From assembly GCA_033964015.1 (NCBI GenBank), contig CM066914.1:32843492-32907491 (forward strand): a stretch of 64,000 nucleotides of DNA. Reading direction: 5' to 3'. The position numbers and the translations under genes were made by a program. Positions 21,881 to 32,879 of the stretch are shown here, one piece after another (positions within the stretch are counted from its first letter, which is position 1; each line of letters starts with the position of its first letter). Under the pieces are notes generated by a model that was given only the letters and a program-made list of their open reading frames with translations, was not told where the DNA came from and did not search any database. The stretch comes from Scolanthus callimorphus. Taxonomy: Eukaryota; Cnidaria; Anthozoa; Actiniaria; Edwardsiidae.

Positions 21881-22118
21881 CTTCCTTGGGTTGCCCATGT
21901 TTCTTCAGATGAGAACTTCTCTTGTTGATTTCTGTGTTATACACAGTGCTCCCCCTCATACACGGAGGTATTATGGGTGGTACCTGTGATACACCGATCC
22001 TAAACGTCTCTGTGCATTTAGTGAATGTTGTTTTCTCAACCCAGTCTCTCTTCAGCGTTTTCAGTACATCTTCCAGAGAAAGGGGCGCTACAGAAGGTTT
22101 TTCCTCTGAATAATCAAT
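21881..22118 (-). CDS. KDZ-type transposase-like gene, exon
   Basis: A 238-nt exon, phase 0 to 1, between a TTTTTAATAG acceptor and a GTGAGA donor. It encodes about 79 residues from IDYSEEKPSVAPLSLEDVL to SHLKKHGQPKE. It is fully open and phase-matched with the exon upstream. No separate domain recognised. Confidence 0.6.
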
Positions 22119-22420
22119 CTATTAAAAAGAGTAATAAAGACATATCGCAAAGTATACCGCAAAAAAAAAAACCCTGTTTGGCTAATCAGAATACGACTTG
22201 CAAACAATAACAGCGGATCGCGATAGAACCATTCATGACAATACAATTCGCTGGAAATTTTTGTCACAATCACACAGTTTAGAACGTGTCGCTAGCATAA
22301 GTCATTCCCCGTGTGGGAAGAATAATAACTGTTGAATTAATCAGTGTTTACGCTATAGTAATGTACCAGTTAGGTAGCGCTACTTTTATCGCTACAACAT
22401 TACATTATGGTATCACGTAC

Positions 22421-22597
22421 CTGCTTTATAGAGCAGCAATTTTTCTCATTTCCGTCACCGAAAAAAACCTCGCTAGCAGTTCCGCATATTCCGCATATGA
22501 CACTATCCAAGTTACGAATCGTCGATGCCTCAAAACAATAAAACCCGTTGTATATATGCGTTGCGATGTTTACCAGTTGATTTGATGTTGGGGGCTC
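22421..22597 (-). CDS. KDZ-associated Cys-cluster exon
   Basis: A 177-nt exon (59 codons, phase 0 to 0) with a ACCACGCAG acceptor and a GTACGT donor. It contains GFYCFEASTIRN, then SVICGICGT and FGDGNEKNCCSIKQ, giving Cys-x2-Cys and Cys-Cys ligands. This resembles one of the short CxC cysteine clusters found beside KDZ transposases (CxC6-like); the assignment is by memory of the pattern. A zinc-bound DNA or protein contact role is inferred. Confidence 0.55.
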
Positions 22598-22965
22598 CTG
22601 CGTGGTAAAGATGAACATTACAATTTTTAGTAGCCTATTGTACACGTGAAATTAAATCTTTCCCCTTTATCGGTACGCAAAACACATTGCGAAACTTGCG
22701 TAAAGTAAATTAAGATGGGAAAGGTTCAAACAAATGCCATCACTTCTTACGTGTACATTTTTAACATTAATGGAAATAATTTAACAATCACAATTTTTTT
22801 TATTTAAAAAATACAAGATCTAACGCGTTTTTCCATATACGACACATCAGTTCTATCAAACTCAAAAAGGTGTTTCAAACTTCTTTCATTTTTATTTTAA
22901 AGATCCAAATCTAGAATTGGTTGCATAACGCGAATGATGCAAAAACCAGAAATAAAAGCACGTAC

Positions 22966-23099
22966 CTCTGTCAAATTAGCCATCGCAGCCAGCTTACTGT
23001 CAATTGCAATCTTTAACGCTACGCCCCTAATGAATAACTCGCGCAACTCCAACAAAATATCAAAGGTCACCAACACTTTATCACTAATGTTCATTAATC
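22966..23099 (-). CDS. KDZ-associated exon, helical
   Basis: A segment after a ATCTCTAG acceptor reads LMNISDKVLVTFDILLELR and continues to SKLAAMANLTE before a GTACGT donor. It joins in phase 0 to the exon at 22421-22597. Its start needs phase 2, while the upstream exon ends in phase 1, so a base is lost or an exon is missed. Confidence 0.5.
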
Positions 23100-23288
23100 T
23101 AGAGATAAATAAAAGTTATTAGAAATGGCAACATAAAAAAAGATTCGTTGCCTTATTTATATTTTATCGTTTTTATACTTATGATGAATCGCATCACAAA
23201 ATAGCAGGAAAGTCTAAAACTGCAGCTTTCAGTAATGCGCCTTCGCATCGTTTCAAAGGAACTCAGATTCAATACAAACCTCACATAC

Positions 23289-23520
23289 CTATTTCATAAG
23301 GGAATGATTTGTGCATCACATTGCAATGACTGCATAGTTTTACAAGCACTTTTACAATTTTGAAATGGCATTGATTTGCGACGATGTAGGAGTTTCCACG
23401 AGTACCAGGATGGGTCGTTCCTTCGGAAGGAAGCCTTTCGCCGCAGTTCCTGCAATAAGTGTCACTTGGCTCAAACACGTCGGGGAACTGACCATCTTTA
23501 ATGTTATCGCAACGCACAAT
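23289..23520 (-). CDS. KDZ-associated zinc-binding exon
   Basis: A 232-nt exon, phase 0 to 1, after a CCAAATTAG acceptor and before GTATGTG. It reads IVRCDNIKDGQFPDVFEP, then TYCRNCGERLP, and later QCHFKIVKVLVKLCSHCNVMH, so Cys-x2-Cys pairs frame a His-containing middle part. The arrangement fits the CxC-type clusters (CxC5-like) linked to KDZ transposases. Confidence 0.55.
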
Positions 23521-23753
23521 CTAATTTGGCAAGGGGTTTGGAAACGACATCAGTTCCATCTTTGCGTTTATTGTCAGCTCCCGAGAACTCTGTTTTCATT
23601 GGCAGTTTCGATGGGCGCTTTTTCTGCTTGTTCTGTGCCATATTTCAGGACAAACACAAAAATAGTTAGTATTAGCAGCAAAATAGCATTATAAAGTAAT
23701 CGTCACACAATTTTTGCATGTGAATAAAGTAATCCCGAGGAAAGTAGAAAAAC

Positions 23754-23893
23754 CTGTGTCTGTAAATCATTTGTGAAATAATCTGATAATGATTCTTGTG
23801 GGTAATTTATGATTTCCCTAACGCCTACTGTGTCGCCAAGGCCAGTCAAACATTGAAGAATAGTGAAATTTTCAAAATTCCAAATACGTATCT
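23754..23893 (-). CDS. KDZ-type transposase-like gene, exon
   Basis: A 140-nt exon, phase 1 to 0, with acceptor GGCTTCAG and a GTTTTT donor. It reads IRIWNFENFTILQCLTGLGD and ends SDYFTNDLQTQ. It joins in frame to 24447-25229 (phase 1) and 23289-23520 (phase 0). Confidence 0.55.
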
Positions 23894-24446
23894 CTGAAGC
23901 CAACTAGAAAGCTAGGATGAAAGATGTTGTGGTTTTTGTCTAACTCCTTTCATACTCTTTCAATGAATTCCCAAAAACGTAAGAGCTATTTTACCTTTAC
24001 GGCAAAAAACGTTAATTCTTAAAATTAATGTCTCGTCAGGGTAAATATTAAAAAAAGTTATAATACTACGTTTTTCCTGGAATTCAGTTTATAGAGTCAT
24101 AAGTATATTTCTGAAATCCTATGACGCGTCAACTGTTTTCCTTGGTTTCCATAGCCCATTCGTTTGCATTGCCCGCCACTCATTTTCTGTATTTTAATTA
24201 ACTTTACTCTTCCTTTTGCTTTAAAACGATATATAACTGACTATCATATCATTAATTCACCAGAAACATATAACTTAATGTATATGTTTCTGATAAATTG
24301 CGATGCGATGAGAATTTTTTCCGTAATCACGTCGTTTCCCTGACCGAGACCTTAAAAACACAGTTTTGCTTAGTTTCGTGAGTATTATTCACATTCATGT
24401 TATATTAGGCAATGAGTTAAAAAATAAGATGAGATGGGCAGCGTAC

Positions 24447-25229
24447 CAATTTCTTCGCTTTGGGAATGCTGATTTGAATCTCTAGATGATCTTGATGCAG
24501 TGCTTGATGCAGTGCTAGCTTGTTCGTTAGTTGACGACGGTGCTTCTTTTCCTTGGGGTGTTTTTTGTAGGCCAGCGCAAAGCACAGCGTGCAAATGCTG
24601 GCATATTTTTTTGGCCTTTTCGTACTTTCCCCTCCCTGCAAATTTTCCTTTACAGTGTTTAGAGGTGCAGCGTAGGAATGAAGATTTCTCTAATTTTACG
24701 TGCGTATAGGCCACTGGATCGGAGGTGCTTGCCTCTCCCAGTACGCAGAATACTGAAGGCGAGACTTTAACAATAGTCGGCAGCTCTTTGTTTAAACTTT
24801 CCAGATGTTTCTTTACTTGCGCGTCGCATGGATATGCATTTATCTGCCTTTCGTTGAGATGGTAGATATCCAAACTAGGAACACATTGCTCTACATACTC
24901 GGTGTGCTTGCAAGAAAACTCTTTTTCCATGTTGCTGTTTACTAAAACAGCACGTTTTTCTTTACACTCCTCTTGGTGGCAAATGTACCCACCCTTATCG
25001 TACACAACAATACAGCGATCATCGTGTGTACTTGTCTGGGTAGAGTACACAGTAGTGTCATTGCATGCTAGTACCAATGTGCATTTCGGAGGCACAGGCC
25101 TTTCTGGTTTAGGTTTAAAACCACCTCCCAGGACCGTCATGCATTTTAGACATTTTTCTGGTCTCCACCTGCAAGAATATGTTGTCCCGCATTGCGGGCA
25201 TGCACCTTCCCTCTTTTTGTACTTGGGAT
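24447..25229 (-). CDS. Large Cys/His exon with SWIM-like motifs
   Basis: A 783-nt exon after a ATCTTGCAG acceptor, ending in phase 1 before GTACGC. It begins DPKYKKREGACPQCG and has three Cys/His regions. First, CPQC with a partner CLKC about 17 residues on, a zinc-ribbon-like pair. Second, YICHQEECKEKR with CKH about 15 residues later, SWIM-like. Third, LRCTSKHCKGKFAGRGKYEK with ICQHLHAVL, a clear C-x-H SWIM-like end. A Ser/Thr-rich tail follows. It resembles the CxC4-type region beside KDZ transposases. DNA binding is inferred; the exact family needs a profile search. Confidence 0.65.
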
Positions 25230-25442
25230 CTGCAAGATATATTTGAAACCGCGACACCAGTAAGCAGAATTACTGTTGGCCAGTGTGCATTTGCATTTTG
25301 TAATGGTTCTTTGTCTTACGGAATTTGTTTCACCTATAAAAGTACTAAAGAAATGTCCATACAATAACAACCCTATAACAAGCAATAATGAGATATTGCT
25401 TGTTTATAGGAATTGTAAAAATCATATTGAAGAACAATCGGA

Positions 25443-25691
25443 TCAACATCCTGCATACGAGGCGGAACTCTTTTCTGTATTTGACGACTCAGCACTGAGG
25501 GGGTGCAAGGAAATGAAAAAAAAAAAACGTGGATATCGTCTACAGGCGAATGGACTCACAGAACAATCAAACAGTAGTGTATCCGTCACGGTAACTTCAT
25601 TTTCAACTTCAAAATTTTGCCCGCAACCAAAGGTGAAAAAATTCCTACATGCGGGACAAAATTGGTTGTCGCGTCCGTCAAAATAGCCCAT
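25443..25691 (-). CDS. Possible upstream exon with Cys residues
   Basis: A minus-strand frame with an ATG at 25691 reads MGYFDGRDNQFCPACRNFF, then FDCSVSPFACRRY, with Cys pairs like those of the genes downstream. A poly-T slip and lack of a clear donor make it uncertain. It could be an upstream exon of the KDZ-like gene or a chance frame. Confidence 0.25.
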   Translation of the reverse strand: MGYFDGRDNQFCPACRNFFTFGCGQNFEVENEVTVTDTLLFDCSVSPFACRRYPRFFFFISLHPLSAESSNTEKSSASYAGC

Positions 25692-26264
25692 GACTAGTCA
25701 ATTGTGTTTCTTCCTATAAGATAATGTAACTGGCACTCCCCTTTCCCCCATTTCAATGTTGGTGGTAGTAGTTGTCAAATTGCGAGGACGAAAGCCCGTG
25801 TGGTAAACAACCTTGTACTGGGGGGATGGCCAGGGAAGAAGGAACCAGAGTGGTAAATATAATAACAACCCCCGTTCCCATTGTAGCTAGGCTTTCATGG
25901 AGTGAAATATGATACCCAAGCATACGTCTGGAAAATATCGAAAAGCACTTTTTTGAGTTACAGAATATCTTTCTCCATACCAAGTTTCATAGGTAGAGGT
26001 GAAATTCCAGGGGAATTGGAGTTGAGTCTTTGCAGACCGGTTAAAAATCAAAAATAAATATTAAAAATGCTAGAGATTTATTAATGATTAATAAAAATGC
26101 AATTTGATTAAAATTCAGTTCTTTGACTTTTAGAATGTATAGGTTGCTTAAGTTTCCTTGTATTCCAAAAGCATACTGAATTCTGAAAATATGGCAACCA
26201 AAAGGGTTCCTGATACCTTAAATGCAACAAATACTCACCCTCGCACTTTCTGAGACGCTCCTTT

Positions 26265-26558
26265 TCATGACGTGCGGGTCACCATAATATGCAGGCCATT
26301 CACCATGAACACGTTATCGGATTCGTTGCGACCTTTTTTCGTTACTGCATAGCATTCAAAACAGGAAGATATCCCGTCCACGTGTATCGTATTCGTTGCT
26401 GATATAGGATAATTGCTGCACTGTTGAGCGGATGAAAACGTATCAGGATGATGAAACTGTGTAGAAAAGTCTGATTGAATCACGTTTACAAAATCTGCTT
26501 TTGGAATTAAAAAAAATGTTTTCCGATGGTCGCTGGTTTCTATTCGCGATCGCGGCAT
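26265..26558 (-). CDS. Possible first coding exon, KDZ-like gene
   Basis: An ATG-initiated frame of 97 codons contains ETSDHRKTFFLIPKADF and SSCFECYAVTKKGRN. Possible donors are GTGACC after HIM and GTGAGT at 26246, the second lying past the stop in this frame. It is protein-like, but no family was recognised and the link to downstream exons is unproven. Confidence 0.35.
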   Translation of the reverse strand: MPRSRIETSDHRKTFFLIPKADFVNVIQSDFSTQFHHPDTFSSAQQCSNYPISATNTIHVDGISSCFECYAVTKKGRNESDNVFMVNGLHIMVTRTS

Positions 26559-26559
26559 T

Positions 26560-27680
26560 GTAAAAGTCGCGGGTTTTGAAGTCCAGAAGATTTCAAAAAT
26601 GTTAGTTTAATAACATGAACTATCGCCTTTAATCTATGCAGTTTTAGCGTGCAGGCGAAAATAGAATAAAGAGCTATAAAAATAAACGCCTCTTTCAAAC
26701 TCTAAACATTTCACAGTCGAAATCTCACTTGTAGGCGTTTTTTTTTGTTTGTTGGGAAAGATTAATCTGCAGTGAAGTTCCAATTTTGATTCAAAATGGT
26801 AATTTCCGTCACTACATATTAGGCGTCCCGTTCAAGATAGTCCTATCAAATTAGCCCCGAAAAAAGCCTGAACCTGGAAAAAATTGCAACATGGGAAAGT
26901 TGGTACTAATTGTCAAAAACATATGTAGGAGTAACATATCCAAATTTCGTAGAAATCAGATCGGGGAAGCCAGTTTGTGAAATTTTTGGTTTTACCAGCG
27001 ACGTCAAGTGTAATACGGGAATTAGGTCAATGATAAGAGTTAATGCAGCACGACGATTGTAGTGAGTCTACTGAACAAGAGTGTGAGAGAGAGAGCGAGA
27101 GAGAGAGAGAGTGTACAACCCTAGTAGCTGGACACTTACTTATATTTCTCTCTTGTTGCGCGCGAAAGCGCGCCCTAAATTGTTATGCATGAACGCATTT
27201 CACCAAACCTCGATCAAAGAAAAGGTAGATGAACATTCGTCCATTTGCTGTGCAGTAAACAAGGATCGCAAATGACTTGCGTGAAGCAGGGTCCAAATGA
27301 CCAATCTCTATACTCGTAACTTCGAACAATAAAGACAAAAACGATACCCTACCGTAGACCTCAGGAGCCCAAAAACCATACCCTATAGGGCGGCGCATAC
27401 CCCGTATACCATATATGATCGAGGGAGTATCCCCTCCCCCCTGGGGGGTCTTTTTGTGGAGAGTTAGTTAGTCGAGACTCGCATTTCAGGGCGCTGTCCA
27501 ACCAAACACGAGGTTCCGGTATAAAAGCAGCCAGTTCCCCCCCGCATTTATGACGTCAATTGTCAATTAGCCGTGCTACACGAGACGCGAGTTTCTAACG
27601 AAATCAGTCGTTGCTTTCCGCAGAATAATTGCTGCTACGTTAGGAGCAGCAACATATTCGCTACAAAGGGTGATTCGCTA
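26560..27680. other. Non-coding stretch with a GA microsatellite
   Basis: No supported gene. It contains a (GA)n microsatellite at about 27085-27112 and AT-rich sequence. A TATAAAAG box (27520-27527) and a palindromic TGACGTCA site (27551-27558) lie at the right end. Confidence 0.5.
27520..27558 (+). promoter_or_regulatory. Possible TATA box and CRE-like site
   Basis: TATAAAAG at 27520-27527 and TGACGTCA at 27551-27558, the palindrome bound by CREB/ATF factors. The CRE lies downstream of the TATA box, which is unusual, so it could be in a 5' UTR. A candidate plus-strand first exon would run from about 27550 to a CAAG/GTACGT donor at 28094. No coding frame is assured. Confidence 0.25.
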
Positions 27681-27683
27681 CGT

Positions 27684-27904
27684 AGACTGCTAGCAGCCCC
27701 TACTTTGGCGAGTTTCCCAGAAAGCGAGCGCGAACACCCGACGAACGCCAGAGGAGCGCCGAAGGCGCGACGATGGCGTGAAGTGCGAAGGCGCGAGCGA
27801 GTGCGCCTTCTGCACTCGCTCGCGCCTTCGGCACTTCACGCCGTTCGTCGGGGGTTCGCGCTCGCTTTCTGGGAAACTCGCAAAAGTAGGGCTGCTAGCA
27901 GTCT
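27684..27904. mobile_element. Palindromic MITE, 221 bp, AGACTGCTAGCAG ends
   Basis: Arms of about 64 bp (starting AGACTGCTAGCAGCC) are near-perfect reverse complements, and the central part (GAAGGCGCGAGCGAG ... CTCGCTCGCGCCTTC) also pairs. The whole element folds back on itself. Direct repeats CGCTACG border it (about 27677-27683 and 27908-27914), a possible target duplication. It breaks any frame crossing it. Confidence 0.85.
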
Positions 27905-29004
27905 ATCCGCTACGAAGTTTGAGATTTGCAGGGGCGCGATTTGCACGGATTTTTGCACAACACGATATTATTCTAGTCGCTTCAATCGGCTGGACGGTGT
28001 TGAGCCTCACAATTGGGGATGTAGACAGGAAATATCACTCACACGAGAATTTCCGGTTTTGTTGCCGGGTTTTACTGCATTTTATGCCTTTCAAGGTACG
28101 TCTGAGACCATATAAATGATGAGATATACGTGTTTTAGCTATTTGTGTCGTGTTGTTTGCAAGAGAAGCTGCGCTATGCAGTAGCGTGCGCAAAAGTACA
28201 TAGCACATTGTTGTTTTCGAAAACGCTGATGAGCTGCAGTAAAATGTAATTTTTGCTAACAGTTCTGTACTAAAGCGATCTCAGTGTATTTCCTACAGTC
28301 AGTATACACGTTTATATTAAACGTCTCTCACTGCTGCGCCATTGTAATGCAATGAAAGGGCGGCCAAAATGCAGTAGTGCAGTAAAACACGACAACAAAG
28401 GCGACAGTCGATAAAGTGGATAAAGAGAATTTAGCATTCGATGCAGCTGCTTATAAAGTGTTTAAAAACAAGTGTAAACCAATGGCATGAAGATTGTAAA
28501 ATCGCGTTCGCAGCAATTTACTTTCAATTGAAACCCACTAGCGGTGACCGTTGGTTGGACAATTTGGGCTCCCATAAGTGCGGGTACCAGCAGTGCGGGC
28601 AGTGCGGGCTCCCATGCTGCCAAGAACGGAGTTGGAAACGTTGCGCGAGGCTGATTTATTTATTTCTATTTGAATATCTGAGTAAGAAAGTGCGTTTTTT
28701 AAATGTTATAGATGAAAAAGTTATAGAGTATTTGTATCATATAAAAAGTATTTGACACTTATATATTAATTTGCTGTTGAATTTAATAAATTAGTACAAT
28801 TAGATAATGTTTTCTTGTATCAAATCAATTTTGGCATTTCGAATTCTACAAATAATTTGTTTGAAAGATCTCCTTCGGGATAGAATAAATGTTTGACGTT
28901 CAGGCAAACTGATAAACGTAGGGGTCAAGATATCAATTTTCTGTGATTTCGAAGTGCCCAACTATTGGACAGCGACCTTGCACGTTGATCGGCTTGTTCC
29001 CAAG

Positions 29005-29304
29005 TGTACGGTGGCCCAGAAGGCTCAACACAATTACAAACCCCACAACACAACAACAAATCTGACAACACAAATACAAATCCCACAACAAAACAAAAAA
29101 TCTACAACACAAATACAAAATCTCACAACACAACAACAAATCTTACAACACAAATACAAAATCTCACAACATAAACACAATTCTCGCAACAACACAACAA
29201 CAAAGTTGCAACACAAATTCAAATACTCGCAACACAACAGCAAATCGCAACACAAATTCAAATACTCGCAACACATCAACAAATACTCACTAATACACAG
29301 TTGA
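29005..29304 (+). repeat. ACAAC-rich repeat, left copy
   Basis: It begins GTGTACGGTGGCCCAGAAGG, then CTCAACACAATTACAAA, and continues in degenerate units such as ACAACACAACAACAAAT and CACAAATACAAAATCTC. An inverted copy lies at about 35295-35605. The Cys-rich open frame on the minus strand is an artefact of the repeat. The stretch 28,100-29,000 to its left has no gene I could support. Confidence 0.8.
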
Positions 29305-29779
29305 ATCAAAAATAATATATAAATTTAGGCACTGCCTAAAAGCGGAGCTCGGTGGTCATCGTTGGCACAAACGAGACCACTTCGTCACAGTTAATCTGGT
29401 AACAAAGTCAAATTATACCCAAGTTTTTTGTTTTTTAGAGATATTACTTTTTCAAGCATAGGTAACGTCATCGATGACATCACATCACGTGACCACGTTA
29501 TTTTGTCCGTCTTAGAGACGACACTACCCAAGTTTTGTTTCCTATTAGCCTATTCAAAAGATATTTTAATTTCACTTCACAAACCTCCATAAGATATAAT
29601 AGCGTATTCTCGCGGCTTTCGCGCCAAATTCAAGCCATTCAAAGTCAAAACGAGGCTAGAGCCTCGACCCCATGTAAAACACCTTCACTCTCAAAAATGG
29701 CTTCGCGCTGTGTGGCAGCGTTTCTCTTCTAGATTCAAGTTGAGAAAATTTGCCATTATTTCTTCTGTGTTTCGGCACC

Positions 29780-30862
29780 ATGACCGATCAGAATCGCAAC
29801 CCCGCTTCTGAAGAAGGGGAGCTTGATGTTAACAGTCCAGAAGAGGGTGTTTTAGATGAAGTTCAGTCGTCGACAAAGTCGAACGACTCTTCTCATTCAG
29901 CGAACAAACGGAGGCCAAAAGCGATCTCCAGTTCGTCAAAACCCCGGTCAAAGTCCTCCTCAGACGAGGATAGTTCGGGAAGCGATAGCGATGCTAGTTC
30001 CTCTAGCTCCTCTAGTGAAGCTAATCCTAAACGACGGAAACGAGAAAGCGTCGTCGGTCCCTCGAAACAGAACGAGGATAGTGAATACACGAGATTTGAC
30101 ACGGGTGCAAAAGCCCGCCAAAAGCTTGTGCTGTCTCAAGGCATGGAAGATTACTTGAATGATAAGTTCACGTACTTTGTGAGGGACAAGACCATCCAGG
30201 AGACAGTCCTCGATGCTAATCCACCGCCTGGGACGAAATGCTTGACTACTCCTAGAGTAGATGACTACTTGGACGAGATTTTGAGTCTCTAAATAAATCC
30301 TATGGCAAGAAAGTGACAACACACTTTCAAAACACAAGCTCGGATAACTAACGTTATGGGCCCTCTGGGAACGCTCTGGCTGACCTTGGAAAAGGTCCGT
30401 GAGGGAAAATCCACAGATGAATTGGATTTGTTTGACTGTCTTAAGTTGGTGGAACAGTCTGTTACCCTCCTGGGACAGGCCAACGTGAGTCTAACTTACG
30501 CCCGTAGACTAAGCATTTTGGGGCGCCTCACTGGCGATTTGAAAAAAGCCAGAAAACTTTTGACCAAGCATGAGTCCTCTCTGTCTCACTCCCACAACAA
30601 GTTGTTTGGGAAAAAGTTTTACAAAGCCCTACGCACTGCAACCAAGATTCGGAAATCTACTAAGGAGATATCCACTCACCTGTCGGGTTCGTCTAGACCT
30701 CGTAATGTCTCCTTCAAAGGCTCAACCTCCAACAGGAAAGAGGTTTACAGACCAGCTTCCAGGTCCTCCCAGCCGCCTTTCGAGGCACCCCCCATCTCGT
30801 CACAGGGGTGGGGGCAGATCAGTATCCTTCAGGGCAAGAGGCCCCAACAGAGGATATTTTAA
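29780..30862 (+). pseudogene. DIRS gag-like gene, broken
   Basis: A first frame from an ATG at 29780 to a stop at 30292 encodes about 170 residues with an acidic start (EEGELDVNSPEEGVLDE), a long Ser/Lys-rich tract and a KRRKRE nuclear-signal-like basic block. A one-base shift at about 30290 and another near 30345 separate it from a second frame (30356-30862), which carries helical segments (TYARRLSILGRLTGDLKKAR) and an Arg/Ser-rich tail. Together they correspond to the nucleic-acid-binding gag-like protein of DIRS elements. No zinc knuckle is seen. The two parts were not joined here. Confidence 0.7.
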
Positions 30863-31259
30863 AGGCAAGTTGGTTAGATTCAGGGTCCATAAGAGATCAC
30901 CTGAACTTCAAAACCCTTTCGCAACTGCAAACCAAAACTTTGGATGTGACCAATCATCTGGTTCTAACCCAGGTCCACCCTGTGCTATTAGCAATGGGAA
31001 TGGACACCTCAATCTTGTCCAGACCCCTCCGGTTGGCTGGGAGACTCCAGCATTTTGTGGGCAACTGGAAATTACTGACTCAGGATCATTTCATCTTGCA
31101 AATGGTGGAGGGAATCCAGATTCCCTTCCTCAAATATCCATGTCAGACCCAGACCCCTCCTCTGACATTTCACAGCCAGTCAGAGAGGAATGCAATAAAT
31201 CAAGAAATTTCGGAGATGTTGCAGAAAGGGGCGATTCAGGTGGTCTCTCCCCAGAAAGG

Positions 31260-32560
31260 GGAATTTTTGAGCTCGGTTTTTCTTGTCAAGAAAAAAGATG
31301 GGGGGAACCGACGGTGATCAATTTGAAAGAGTTAAACTCTTATGTAGCCTACCAACATTTCAAAATGGAGGGACTGTATTTACTAAAGCATTTAATCCAG
31401 AGTGGGGATTGGATGATAAAAATAGATCTCAAAGATGCTTACTTTACTGTGCCAGTAAGCAAACAACACCAACCCTTTCTACGTTTCATTTATGGAAACT
31501 TGAGGGTACCAGTTTTCTTGCCTCCCATTTGGGTTAGGACCTGGCCCTCTTCTGTTTACGAAGCTTTTAAAGCCAGTTGTGGCCCTGCTAAGGAGACTGG
31601 GCTTGAGAATGATTATATATCTAGACGATATTATTGTTTTCAATCAAACTCAAAAGGGTATTTTGAGGGACAGAGACTCAACCCTTTGGCTAGTTCAACA
31701 TTTAGGTTTTGTGATAAACTGGAAAAAATCAGTGTTGAATCCAGCACAGAGCATGGAATACCTTGGTTTTGTCATCAACTCTATCGATATGAACCTTTTG
31801 TTACCACAGGAAAAAATCCTCCAACTTGTTCAATCTTGCAGGGATCTGATTTTGGAGAAGAGTGCCTCTGTGAGAACACTCTCTCAAATTATTGGGAAAC
31901 TGACTTCAACTATGCAAGCAGTTCTTCCAGCACCCTTCATTACAGACATTTACAGATGTTACAGGTAAAAGGCCTGTTATTAGGGAAGGGGTACAATTCA
32001 GTGGTTCCACTGAACAAGGAATGTCGGGACGACCTCCAGTGGTGGATCGATCAACTGTCCACTTGGAATGGGAAGTCAATAATCTCCCCAGCCCCAGATT
32101 TGATAATTACAACCGATGCATCACTGAAGGGTTGGGGGGGAGTGTGCCAGGGGAACTTCACCAGGGGGCTTTGGACCCCAGAGGAATCTCTCCTGCACAT
32201 AAATGCCTTGGAACTAAAGGCAGCTCTGTTTGCTTTGAGAGCATTCACCAACAATCAAAGACAGCTTCATGTCCATTTACGTATGGACAACAGAACAGCA
32301 GTTTCCTACCTATTAAAAATGGGGGGGACACGATCCCCCATACTAGTAGGGATAGCCCAGGAACTTTGGGAGTATGCTCTCAGCAAACAGCTTACCCTGA
32401 CGGCAGAATATTTGCCGGGGCATCTGAATCACGAGGCAGATTGGCAGTCGAGACATTTCAAAGACTCGAGCAATTGGAAACTGAACCCATCTGTGTTCCA
32501 AACACTAGACCAGCTTTGGGGACCCTTCTCGATAGATCTGTTTGCAGATCGCATGAACAC
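31260..32560 (+). pseudogene. DIRS reverse transcriptase and RNase H, broken
   Basis: The frame that opens at 30570 enters the RT near 31280 (motifs VINLKELNSYV, IKIDLKDAYFTVPV). It is interrupted between about 31520 and 31970, where the RT continues in another frame (31579-31968) with the catalytic YLDD motif at about 31615-31630 and LGFVINWKKS. From about 31970 the first frame resumes with the RNase H domain: ITTDASLKGWGG, ALELKAALFAL, MDNRTAVSYL and the late His/Asp region HLNHEADWQSR. The acidic RNase H residues are visible. Two frame changes mean it cannot give a single active protein. Confidence 0.8.
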
Positions 32561-32879
32561 TCAACTCCAGAATTATGTGAGTTGGTTTCCGGACCCCTTC
32601 GCACAGGGGACAGATGCCTTTCAGATCCCTTGGTCAACTCTGAAGGCATACAGCTTTCCCCCGTTTTCACTGATTTGTCGTTGCCTGGCAAAGATAAGGA
32701 AGGACCAAGCAACAATGGTGCTGATAACACCAGCCTGGCAAGCACAGGCATGGTACCCAGTCCTTTTGGAAATGTCTTGCAGACAACCAATCCTGCTTCC
32801 TCCATTGAGGAATCTGTTACTCTTGCCCAACCAACAGCCACACCCCTTGATTCTTCAGGGCCACCTGCATCTAGCGGCC

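Larger units (their letters stand above)
18912..25229 (-). other. KDZ-type transposase-like gene with Cys clusters (gene span)
   Basis: Eight or more minus-strand exons line up from 25229 to 18912: 24447-25229, 23754-23893, 23289-23520, 22966-23099, 22421-22597, 21881-22118, 21332-21460, 20573-20791 and 18912-19332. Most joins match in phase. The order (SWIM-like Cys/His clusters, a CxC-type cluster, a short Cys cluster with GDGNEKNCC, a core with DTPC/REP/LWG motifs) fits the multidomain proteins that join KDZ transposases with CxC cysteine clusters. Two defects are visible: a phase mismatch between 23289-23520 and 22966-23099, and a frame slip inside 21332-21460. It may be an inactive transposon copy, a domesticated gene with assembly errors, or have unlisted exons. 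A 5' exon may lie at 26265-26558. Confidence 0.5.

Noticed and set aside
27573..28119. Two long plus-strand frames (180 and 113 codons)
   Set aside because: Both run through the GC-rich palindromic MITE, whose composition keeps frames open by chance; no motif was found.
28933..29309. Cys-rich frames (CCEILYLCC, CVVRF)
   Set aside because: They are the minus-strand reading of the ACAAC-rich repeat; the same shadow appears at 35353-35574.
32458..32841. Minus-strand frames opposite the DIRS RNase H
   Set aside because: They are shadows of the coding strand and carry no motif.
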